A DNA stretch of 64,000 bases, taken from assembly GCF_019263805.1 (NCBI RefSeq), contig NZ_CP079195.1:2715001-2779000 (forward strand), written 5' to 3'. Of this stretch, positions 1-7,065 are shown piece by piece. The notes under the pieces are model-generated. The model saw only the letters and a program-made list of their open reading frames with translations. It did no database searches and was not told where the DNA came from. The DNA comes from Polaribacter sp. NJDZ03. Its GTDB lineage: Bacteria > Bacteroidota > Bacteroidia > Flavobacteriales > Flavobacteriaceae. The first letter of the stretch is position 1. Each line of letters opens with the position of its first letter. Position numbers and translations under genes: made by a program.

Positions 1-438
1 CCCGAATTAATGAAAGTTGCTTTGCCTGCAGTTGGCGTTTTAGATATGTTGCGTTATCATACATTTACTGCCGGAGCAGGATGGGCGTATGATTACGGAA
101 CCGCAGATGATAACAAAGAAATGTTCGAGTATTTAAAAGGATATTCGCCAGTGCATAATGTAAAAGAAGGTGTGCAATATCCGGCAACTTTGGTAACTAC
201 CGGAGATCATGATGATAGAGTTGTGCCGGCACATAGTTTTAAATTTGCAGCAGAATTACAAGCAAAACAGTCAGGGAATAATCCTACATTAATAAGAATA
301 GAAACCAATGCTGGTCACGGAGCCGGAACACCTGTTGCAAAAACCATTGAGCAATATGCAGATATTTTTGGTTTTACGTTATTTAATATGGGGTTTGAGC
401 AGTTACCAAATCCGATATCGGCTAAAATTAAATCTTAG
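1..438 (+). CDS. Prolyl oligopeptidase family (S9) peptidase, C-terminal part
   Basis: The gene is cut by the left window edge. The frame is open from base 1 and the ATG at 10 is internal, so the true start lies upstream. The visible 145 residues are the end of an alpha/beta-hydrolase domain typical of S9A serine peptidases. The motif [16 protein letters not shown] carries the catalytic Asp and NAGHGAG carries the catalytic His; the Ser would be upstream of the window. The family cleaves peptides after proline, and flavobacterial members are often exported. It ends 23 bases before a MITE-like repeat. The fragment cannot show length, signal peptide or the propeller domain. Confidence 0.88.
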   Translation, partial: PELMKVALPAVGVLDMLRYHTFTAGAGWAYDYGTADDNKEMFEYLKGYSPVHNVKEGVQYPATLVTTGDHDDRVVPAHSFKFAAELQAKQSGNNPTLIRIETNAGHGAGTPVAKTIEQYADIFGFTLFNMGFEQLPNPISAKIKS

Positions 439-460
439 TTTATAAAACTAGATTGATAAA

Positions 461-593
461 AGAGGTCGTCTAAAAAGTAAGTTTTTGTCAACCTGAATTT
501 ATTTCAGGTTCTTATATAAGTTGAATTTCAATAAGTTGAGATACTGAAACAAGTTTGGTATGACAAGATTTAATCCTTTTTAGACTACTTCTT
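461..593. repeat. MITE-like element, copy 1
   Basis: About 130 bp with near-perfect terminal inverted repeats of 17 bp (461-477 against 576-592; 15 of 17 pair) containing GTCTAAAAAG. Inside are a short hairpin (AACCTGAA...TTCAGGTT) and TGTCA/TGACA sub-terminal boxes. No coding capacity. The same architecture recurs at 15543-15670 and starts again at 63988. The right terminus contains the stop codon of the neighbouring monooxygenase. Confidence 0.75.
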
Positions 594-1631
594 TTGTTTT
601 TTAGCAATATAATTACATAAGTATTTTGCGTCCTTTTTTACACCGCCTAAAGTAGCAGAACCTCTTGTGTAGAGCCATGGCAAACCAATAAAATACAAAC
701 CTTCCAGGTCGCTAACACCTCTGTAGTTTTTAGGATACTGGTTTTCGTCTAATTCGATGTTTTCAATCCAATTAAAGTTTGGTTTAAAACCGGTTGCCCA
801 AACAATATTTTTAATATCGGTAACTTTTTGTTTTTCAAAAATGATGGTGTCGTTATTTGCATCTAACGTTCTGCCAACACAGGTGATATTTTCTTTTTTA
901 AACAAAGTTTTTACGTCAGTGCCAATTACAGGTTGACCGCTATGACTTAATTTTTTTCCGATAAAAGAATATTTATTCGCTGTTAAAAAACCGACTTTAC
1001 TAAACCACCACCACAATGTTTTTCCTAAAAGTTCTTGAGGAAGCGAAACAATATCTGTTTTACCAGAAAAGTAAACTTTTTTCTTAGCTTTAGAAACTTC
1101 ATTTAAAATTTGTACGCCAGAATCTCCAGCACCAACAACTAAAGTTGCGCCTTCTTTTAATTGATCCGGACTTTTATAATGTTCACTATGAATCTGTAAA
1201 ACATCTTTTGATATTTTTTTATGACAACTCGGGGTAAATGGTTTATGAAACGGACCAGTTGCAATAATTACATTCTTTGCTTCAAAAGTTTTGGTTTTGC
1301 TTTTTAAAGTAAAAATGCCATTCTCTTTTTTTAAAGAAGTTACTCGTTGGTTAAATTCAATGGGAATATTAAACTTAAAAACATAGGCTTTTAAATAATC
1401 GGCAACTTCGTATTTGTTAGCATAATGTCCTTTTTTATAAGGAAATTTCATTCCTGGTAAACTATTAAATTCCGAAGGCGTAAATAATTTTAGAGAATCC
1501 CATCGTTTTAACCAAGGTTCACCAGTTTCTTTATTTGCATCAACAATTAAAAAATTAGCATTTTGTTTGGCTAAATGATATGCAATTGCAAGTCCAGATT
1601 GTCCTGCTCCTATAATTATATAATCCTTCAT
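585..1631 (-). CDS. Flavin-containing monooxygenase-like NAD(P)/FAD oxidoreductase
   Basis: 348 residues. The N-terminus has an FAD Rossmann motif (GAGQSG at residues 8-13), a second dinucleotide motif VVGAGDSG lies near residue 166 for NADPH, and an ATGFKP segment lies near residue 280. This order matches small flavin monooxygenases of the CzcO/FMO type, which use NADPH and oxygen to oxidise soft nucleophiles. The substrate cannot be read from the sequence. The last residues are lysine-rich and the stop codon falls inside the terminal repeat of the adjacent MITE, so the C-terminus may have been re-set by that insertion. It appears monocistronic. Confidence 0.85.
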   Translation of the reverse strand: MKDYIIIGAGQSGLAIAYHLAKQNANFLIVDANKETGEPWLKRWDSLKLFTPSEFNSLPGMKFPYKKGHYANKYEVADYLKAYVFKFNIPIEFNQRVTSLKKENGIFTLKSKTKTFEAKNVIIATGPFHKPFTPSCHKKISKDVLQIHSEHYKSPDQLKEGATLVVGAGDSGVQILNEVSKAKKKVYFSGKTDIVSLPQELLGKTLWWWFSKVGFLTANKYSFIGKKLSHSGQPVIGTDVKTLFKKENITCVGRTLDANNDTIIFEKQKVTDIKNIVWATGFKPNFNWIENIELDENQYPKNYRGVSDLEGLYFIGLPWLYTRGSATLGGVKKDAKYLCNYIAKKQKK

Positions 1632-1808
1632 AAATAGTTTTATCTCTACAAAACTACTATAATTAAAAAGGCTACAAGAAGAATATCGATTTAGTTAAAC
1701 AGATTTTTTGATGTAAGAATAGTGAAATTTATGCGTTTTTAAATTTTATTATTTTTGATAAAATATGAAATCAATAAAAAATAAACTTAAAAATATGTAA
1801 CAAAATGC

Positions 1809-1816
1809 TATTTTTG
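1809..1816 (+). promoter_or_regulatory. Putative -7 box for the M13 peptidase gene
   Basis: TATTTTTG fits the Bacteroidota -7 consensus TAnnTTTG and lies 42 bases upstream of the ATG. I do not see a clear TTTG -33 box at the right spacing, so this is a pattern match only. Confidence 0.4.
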
Positions 1817-1857
1817 TTACTAATAAAATAATTAAACTCAACAAAAATCAGATAATA

Positions 1858-3936
1858 ATGAAGATAATTAAAAATGTTTTTTTTGTTTCGGCTATTGCCT
1901 CTTTAGGTTTAGTAGCTTGTAAACAAGACAGCCCAAAAGTAGAAAAAGCACCTGGTATTGCTTTAGAAAACATGGATACAACTGTAAAACCTACAGATGA
2001 TTTCTTTAGACACGTAAACGGAACTTGGTTAGATAAAACAGAAATTCCAGACGATCAAACCTCTTGGGGTGGATTTAACCAGCTTCGTAAAAAGACAGAT
2101 GCAGATGTTTTAACTATTTTAAACAAAGCAATTGAAGAAAGTAATTTCCCTAAAATAAAAGATGCTAAAGGAAATGAAATTGATTCAGATCAAGAAAAAG
2201 CAGTAAACTATTACCAAACAATAATGGATACTGTTGCTAGAAATGCACAAGGGAAAGCACCTGTAATGCCTTATTTAGCAAAAGTAGATGAAATTAAAAC
2301 AAAGAAAGATGTAGAAACGTATTTAATAAACATGGCACCTTATGGTGGCGGAGGTTTTTATGGTTTTGGCGTTTATAACGATTTAAAAAACAGCAGTCAA
2401 TACGCAGGTTATATGGGCGGTGGTTCTTTAGGTTTATCTAGAGATTACTATGTTGATGCTAAAGTGAAAGACAAATTAGAAAAGTACGAAGTTTTTGTAG
2501 CAAAAATGTTACAAGAATTTGGTGATGATGAAGCTACAGCTAAAAAGAATGCAGCAGCAATTGTTGCTTTAGAAACTAGTTTGGCAACACCAATGATGTC
2601 TAAAGAAGAAAGTAGAGATATTCGTAAAATCTACAATCCAATGACGATTGCAGAATTACAAAAATTAGCACCTTCAATAGATTGGCAAGCACATTTAGAC
2701 GGAATTGGAGTAACGGATTTAGAAACTGTAATTGTTACAGATCCTGGTTATTTTAAAGCTTTTAGTGATGTTTTTACAAAAACCTCGGTAGATGATCTTA
2801 AATTATTATTACGTTGGAACACGATTAATAACTCTTTAGGTTCTTTATCTACAGATTTAGAAACTGCAAATTGGGAGTTCTATTCTAAAGAAATGCGTGG
2901 TGCTAAAAAACAACGAGCAAGAGATGAGCGTGCTTTAGGTAGCTTAAATGGTGCAATTGGCGAAGCTTTAGGTAAATTGTATGTAGAAAAAATGTTTCCA
3001 CCAGAAGCAAAGGTAAAAGCGAAGGAAATGATTGATAATGTAATGCTTGGTTTCGAAGCTAGAATTGCACAATTACCTTGGATGAGTGAAGTTACTAAAG
3101 AAAAAGCGTTAGAAAAACTACACAAATTAACGGTTAAAATAGCCTATCCAGATGTTTGGAAAGACTATACAGAATTACAAGTTAAAGGTTTAGAAAATGG
3201 AGGTTCTTATTTTGAGAACGCTATTAATGTAACCAAATGGAACTACAACAAAGAAATGGCAAAATTAGGTAGCGAAGTAGACAGAACAGAATGGGGAATG
3301 TCTCCGCAAACTGTAAATGCGTACTTTAATCCTGTAAATAATGAAATCGTTTTTCCAGCAGCAATTTTACAACCTCCTTTTTATGATTATAAAGCTGATG
3401 AAGCTGTAAATTATGGTGGAATTGGAGCGGTTATCGGTCACGAAATTTCTCATAGTTTCGATGATTCTGGTGCTCGTTTTGATGGTGACGGAAATCTGAA
3501 CAACTGGTGGACAGAAGATGATTCTGTAAAGTTTAAAGAAATTGGCGGACAATTAATCAAACAATATTCAGATATTATCGCCATAGATTCTATGCATTTA
3601 AACGGTGAATATACCTTAGGAGAAAATATTGGAGATTTAGGTGGTGTACAAGCTGCTTATGAAGGGTTACAAGTTTTCTTACAAAAGAATGGAAGACCAG
3701 CAGATATTGATGGTTATACGCCAGAACAACGTTTTTTCCTTTCTTGGGGAACAATTTGGAGAACAAAAATGCGTGACGAAGCTTTAAAAAACTTAATCAT
3801 GACAAATACTCACTCTCCTGGAATGTACAGAGCATATATGCCGCTTAAAAACGTAGATGCTTTCTATAAAGCGTTCGATGTTAAAGAAGGTGATAAAATG
3901 TATTTAAAACCAGAAGAAAGAGTAAGAATCTGGTAG
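1858..3936 (+). CDS. M13 family (neprilysin/PepO-like) metallopeptidase lipoprotein
   Basis: 692 residues. It begins with a lipoprotein signal (LVAC lipobox, Cys21), so it should be anchored in the envelope. The zinc site is complete: HEISH at 528-532 gives two His ligands and the catalytic Glu, and ENIGDLGG gives the third ligand Glu589. The end of the protein (EERVRIW) keeps the usual C-terminal pattern of the family, where a C-terminal Trp is common. Length fits M13 endopeptidases, which cut oligopeptides. Flavobacterial PepO-like proteins probably process imported peptides. A hairpin terminator follows at 3994-4019. Confidence 0.93.
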   Translation: MKIIKNVFFVSAIASLGLVACKQDSPKVEKAPGIALENMDTTVKPTDDFFRHVNGTWLDKTEIPDDQTSWGGFNQLRKKTDADVLTILNKAIEESNFPKIKDAKGNEIDSDQEKAVNYYQTIMDTVARNAQGKAPVMPYLAKVDEIKTKKDVETYLINMAPYGGGGFYGFGVYNDLKNSSQYAGYMGGGSLGLSRDYYVDAKVKDKLEKYEVFVAKMLQEFGDDEATAKKNAAAIVALETSLATPMMSKEESRDIRKIYNPMTIAELQKLAPSIDWQAHLDGIGVTDLETVIVTDPGYFKAFSDVFTKTSVDDLKLLLRWNTINNSLGSLSTDLETANWEFYSKEMRGAKKQRARDERALGSLNGAIGEALGKLYVEKMFPPEAKVKAKEMIDNVMLGFEARIAQLPWMSEVTKEKALEKLHKLTVKIAYPDVWKDYTELQVKGLENGGSYFENAINVTKWNYNKEMAKLGSEVDRTEWGMSPQTVNAYFNPVNNEIVFPAAILQPPFYDYKADEAVNYGGIGAVIGHEISHSFDDSGARFDGDGNLNNWWTEDDSVKFKEIGGQLIKQYSDIIAIDSMHLNGEYTLGENIGDLGGVQAAYEGLQVFLQKNGRPADIDGYTPEQRFFLSWGTIWRTKMRDEALKNLIMTNTHSPGMYRAYMPLKNVDAFYKAFDVKEGDKMYLKPEERVRIW

Positions 3937-3993
3937 ACACGCAGTGTCTTTAAGTATTACAATTTGTGCACAATTATTTGTGTGCAAAAATTT

Positions 3994-4022
3994 AAAACCG
4001 ATGCGAAAGTGTCGGTTTTTTT
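3994..4022 (+). terminator. Rho-independent terminator after the M13 peptidase
   Basis: Stem AAAACCGA (3994-4001) pairs with TCGGTTTT (4012-4019) and a T run follows. A weaker hairpin (GCACAA...TTGTGTGC) sits just upstream at about 3968-3985. Confidence 0.6.
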
Positions 4023-4023
4023 T

Positions 4024-4121
4024 GGCGTTACCACAAGGGTCGCGCTTTCACTACTCGCTTTTTTTTTTCGTTCCTCAAAAAAAGAGCTCAGACAAACCGT
4101 TCAATCTCTAACGCAATTTTG
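4024..4121 (-). repeat. GCGTTAG-type hairpin repeat, copy 1
   Basis: Read on the minus strand it starts GCGTTAGAGATTGAACGG, continues through TGAGCTCTTTTT, turns through a T/A-rich loop to AAAAAGCGAGTAGTG, then AAAGCGCGACC, and closes with AACGCC. The GCGTT/AACGC ends can pair. Related copies are at 11639, 24911, 43401 and 45421. Confidence 0.65.
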
Positions 4122-4318
4122 TTAAACTCATTTTTACTTAAACTTGTCATTCCAAAGCGTAGAAAAGCTTCTCAATAGTCTAAAAAAAACGAGACACAAT
4201 ATCCAGATCGCTTTGCGTCTTTGCGCCTTTGCGAGATCCTTTCCAACCCAGCAACCACATCGATACTTAACTTTCTAACAAGGTTTCAAAAACCTTATCA
4301 CTATTTATTTATAATTCT

Positions 4319-4326
4319 TATTTTTG
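4319..4326 (+). promoter_or_regulatory. Putative -7 box for the ABC ATPase gene
   Basis: TATTTTTG matches TAnnTTTG but ends only four bases before the ATG at 4331. The transcript would be almost leaderless, or a different promoter is used. Confidence 0.35.
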
Positions 4327-4330
4327 TAAG

Positions 4331-5254
4331 ATGCTAAAAGTAGATAACGTTTCATTTTCTTACTATAAAAAAAAATCAATATTAAACGATTTTAATTTCA
4401 CCTTGCAACAAGGGGAGCACCTTTGTGTAATGGGAGAAAGTGGTTGTGGAAAATCGACACTTTTAAAAGCTATTTACGGATTAGTAGACCTAAATAAAGG
4501 GGAAATATTTTGGAAAGACGAACAAATTTTTGGCCCAAAAAAACATCTTGTTCCCGGTTTCGAAAACTTTAAATATGTAGCACAAGATTTCGATTTAATG
4601 CCTTACATTTCTGTATCAGAAAATATTAAAAAATTCTTGTCGAGGTTTTATCCAGAAGAAAGTGAGTTACGTACCCAAGAATTATTAGAAGTAATTCAAA
4701 TGAAAGCTTTTGAGAATACAATGGTTAAAAACCTAAGTGGCGGACAAAAACAACGTGTCGCTATTGCAAGAGCCTTGGCAAAAGAGCCTGAGTTATTATT
4801 GTTAGACGAACCATTCGGACAAATAGATAACTTTAAAAAGAACTCTTTACGCAGAAATTTATTCAGTTATTTAAAAGAAAAAAACATTGCTTGTATTATT
4901 GCAACACACGATAAAAATGACGCTCTCTCTTTTGCAGACAAACTTATTATTATTAAAGACAATAAAATAATAGCAGACAATTCTCCGAAAGAGATTTACA
5001 ACAATCCAAATGAAAAATACGTTGCCGCCTTGTTTGATGATGTCAATGAAATTACCATCAACAATAAAACAGTTTTAGTATATCCACATCAAATAAAAGT
5101 AGTAGAAAATTCTGATTTAAAAGCAACTGTATTAAACTCTTATTTTAAAGGTTCTTATTGGTTAATAGAAGCTGAATTTAATGGTCAAAATGTGTTTTTT
5201 AATCATGATTCTATTTTGGTTCAAGGTGCTATAATTGATCTAAAATTTTTGTAG
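4331..5254 (+). CDS. ABC transporter ATP-binding protein with C-terminal extension
   Basis: 307 residues. Residues 1 to about 230 form a complete ABC ATPase: Walker A GESGCGKST (35-43), Q-loop VAQDFDLMPYIS, signature LSGGQKQR, Walker B LLLLDEP and a switch His in ATHDK. The last 70 or so residues (KATVLNSYFKGSYWL onward) look like a TOBE-type domain as found in CUT1, MOI or FutC-type importers. No permease or binding-protein gene is adjacent, so the partner must be elsewhere and the substrate is unknown. Cytoplasmic, peripheral. Confidence 0.87.
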   Translation: MLKVDNVSFSYYKKKSILNDFNFTLQQGEHLCVMGESGCGKSTLLKAIYGLVDLNKGEIFWKDEQIFGPKKHLVPGFENFKYVAQDFDLMPYISVSENIKKFLSRFYPEESELRTQELLEVIQMKAFENTMVKNLSGGQKQRVAIARALAKEPELLLLDEPFGQIDNFKKNSLRRNLFSYLKEKNIACIIATHDKNDALSFADKLIIIKDNKIIADNSPKEIYNNPNEKYVAALFDDVNEITINNKTVLVYPHQIKVVENSDLKATVLNSYFKGSYWLIEAEFNGQNVFFNHDSILVQGAIIDLKFL

Positions 5255-5336
5255 GTATACCACTTTTATTAATGTAAAAATTACAAGCTATAACTGGTTT
5301 AAACTGAGTGTTAAATTATATTTTATTATTGTTCCG

Positions 5337-5357
5337 GCACTCGTTAAAAACGAGTGC
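5337..5357 (-). repeat. REP palindrome (perfect copy) downstream of the RAYT
   Basis: Stem GCACTCGTT (5337-5345), loop AAA, complement AACGAGTGC (5349-5357), followed by the CTAGCGATTA tail shared with the array at 6051-6949. It is the only minus-oriented copy with no stem mismatch. A half REP (AACGAGTACC) lies at about 5389-5398. Confidence 0.8.
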
Positions 5358-5442
5358 TAGCGATTAAGGGACCTAAAAAGATATATTCAACGAGTACCCA
5401 CAAGGCTTTTCTATTTTTAGTTACACTATTATCTTTAGGTTT

Positions 5443-6000
5443 TTAACCTAAAAAACCGGTTTCATCTATTTCTAAAATGGTATGATCATCTTGAAAATTT
5501 CTTGCACTAGAATATTTCCAATCGATTGAGTTTGTTACAAAACCAAGCTCAATAGGATTGTTATGAATATAATCTATTTTTTGCTTGATTACTTTTTCGC
5601 TCCACAATTCTATTGGTTTATTGTGATGTTGCCAAAATTGATATTTAGTTACATTCGCTTTCTCTTTCCCTGCTTTTTCAAATAACCATAGTAATAACTC
5701 TTTTCTACTTTCCTGTGGATTGTTCTTTATCGCTTCAATTATTTTTTTTGCAGTATGTTTTTTGAAATCACGTAGCAACTCCATAGGTTGCTCATTAGAA
5801 GATCTAAATAATAAATGGACATGACTTGGCATAAAACAATACGCATACAGTTCCATACCTTTTTTCGCTCTACAAAAATCGATGCTTTTTGCTAATACAT
5901 CAAAATATACTTGCCTTGTAAAGACTTCTATCCAATATACAGTAGCAAAACTTACAAAATATAAAGCGGATTTGTTGTGGAACTTGTATTTTCGACTCAT
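5443..6000 (-). CDS. REP-associated tyrosine transposase (RAYT, IS200-like Y1 fold)
   Basis: 185 residues. The HUH motif is His60-Val61-His62 in FMPSHVHLLF, and the catalytic Tyr144 lies in KIDYIHNNPIELG, the usual Y1 position. It is intact and full-length for single-domain RAYTs, which nick single-stranded REP hairpins and are thought to spread them. Context supports this strongly: palindromes with a CTAG flank lie on both sides, and three fragments of this gene's own first 19 codons sit upstream inside the palindrome array. Single copy and immobile behaviour is usual for RAYTs; fragment duplication is not. Confidence 0.92.
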   Translation of the reverse strand: MSRKYKFHNKSALYFVSFATVYWIEVFTRQVYFDVLAKSIDFCRAKKGMELYAYCFMPSHVHLLFRSSNEQPMELLRDFKKHTAKKIIEAIKNNPQESRKELLLWLFEKAGKEKANVTKYQFWQHHNKPIELWSEKVIKQKIDYIHNNPIELGFVTNSIDWKYSSARNFQDDHTILEIDETGFLG

Positions 6001-6181
6001 AGCTTTTCAAAAATACAAAAAAATAATTTTGAATGTTCTTGTTGTTGTCGGCACTCGTTAAAAACGAGCGCTAGCGATTAAGAAATCTAAAATGATAGCT
6101 TGTACAAGTTAGTGCTCGTTTGTAACGAGTACACGTTAGGTATACTCTTTATAAGAAACAAAAATATAGATACTATTCTTT

Positions 6182-6503
6182 GCTAGTACTCGTTTACTAC
6201 GAGTACCGGTTTTGTATTCTTATTATTGCTAGCACCCGTTTTTAACAAATCTTATCGAGCAAAACTTACAAAATATAAAGCAGATTTGTTGTGAAACTTA
6301 TATTTTCGACTCATAGCTTTTCAAAAACACAAAAAAATAATTTTGAATGTTCTTATTTTTGACGGCACTCGCTAAAAACGAGCGCTAGCGACTAATAAAT
6401 CTATAATAATTTGCTCACAAGCTAGTGCTCGTTTGTAACGAGTACATGTAATAACTGTTTAAAAACGTAAGTAAATTACTCTACCTCAAAACTTGTTTTT
6501 TCT
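6182..6503. repeat. Large direct repeat, left copy (period about 564 bp)
   Basis: This block is nearly identical to 6746-7065. Landmarks are offset by 563-564 bp (6259/6823, 6365/6929, 6451/7014). It ends with a copy of the last codons and stop of the Asp-box protein gene, so that coding end exists twice. Confidence 0.85.
6259..6314 (-). pseudogene. RAYT 5' fragment, copy 1
   Basis: Read on the minus strand it encodes MSRKYKFHNKSALYFVSFA, the same first 19 residues as the RAYT at 5443-6000, then breaks off at GCAAAAC. The upstream non-coding stretch and a REP follow on the right, a degenerate REP on the left. Confidence 0.85.
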
Positions 6504-6582
6504 TTGCTAGTGCTCGTTTGCAACGAGTACCGGTTTTGTATTCTTATTATTTCTAGCACCCGTTTTTAACGAATCTTATCGG

Positions 6583-6638
6583 GCAAAACTTACAAAATAT
6601 AATGCGGATTTATTGTGGAACTTATATTTTCGACTCAT
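6583..6638 (-). pseudogene. RAYT 5' fragment, copy 2
   Basis: A second truncated copy of the RAYT start region with a few base changes (for example AATGCGGATTTATTG). It has the same breakpoint at GCAAAAC and is flanked by REP-like palindromes in opposite orientation (about 6556 and 6689). Confidence 0.83.
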
Positions 6639-6745
6639 AGCTTTTCAAAAATACAAAAAAATAATTTTGAATGTTCTTATTGTTGTCGGCACTCGTTAAA
6701 AACGAGCGCTAGCGATTAAGAAATCTAAAATGATAGCTTGTACAA

Positions 6746-7065
6746 GCTAGTGCTCGTTTGCAACGAGTACCGGTTTTGTATTCTTATTATTGCTAGCACC
6801 CGTTTTTAACGAATCTTATCGGGCAAAACTTACAAAATATAAAGCAGATTTGTTGTGAAACTTATATTTTCGACTCATAACTTTTCAAAAACACAAAAAA
6901 ATAATTTTGAATGTTCTTATTTTTGACGGCACTCGTTAAAAACGAGCGCTAGCGACTAATAAATCTATAATAATTGCTCACAAGTTAGTGCTCGTTTGTA
7001 ACGAGTATACGTAATAACTGTTTAAAAACGTAAGTAAATTACTCTACCTCAAAACTTGTTTTTTC
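6746..7065. repeat. Large direct repeat, right copy
   Basis: Counterpart of 6182-6503. Its right end overlaps the last 27 bases of the Asp-box protein gene, which suggests this is the original position of that coding end. Confidence 0.82.
6823..6878 (-). pseudogene. RAYT 5' fragment, copy 3
   Basis: A third truncated copy, 564 bp from copy 1 and almost identical to it. It has the same breakpoint and the same flanking degenerate REP (about 6796) and minus-type REP (6929). Confidence 0.84.

Larger units (their letters stand above)
3937..4330. other. Repeat-rich intergenic region
   Basis: No gene seen in about 390 bp. It holds the peptidase terminator, an inverted copy of the GCGTTAG-type hairpin repeat (4024-4121), a fragment resembling the GTCATT family (about 4145-4180) and a run of TTTGCG-containing short repeats near 4211-4235. 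It looks like a landing zone for dispersed elements. Confidence 0.6.
6043..7010. repeat. REP/BIME palindrome array interleaved with RAYT fragments
   Basis: Minus-type REPs (stem GCACTCGTT or GCACTCGCT, loop AAA, AACGAGCGC, then CTAGCGA) lie at 6051, 6365, 6689 and 6929. Plus-type REPs (GCTAG then GTGCTCGTT, three-base loop, AACGAGTAC) lie at 6112, 6186, 6425, 6510, 6750 and 6988. Degenerate plus-type copies (CTAGCACCCGTTTTTAACGA) lie at about 6232, 6556 and 6796. Opposite orientations alternate as inverted pairs of the BIME/REPIN kind. No gene is present in the 1038 bp between 6001 and 7038. Confidence 0.88.

Noticed and set aside
6043..7010. CRISPR-like array
   Set aside because: The repeated units are hairpins in alternating orientation with related, not unique, intervening sequence, and no cas gene is near. 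REP/BIME explains it better.
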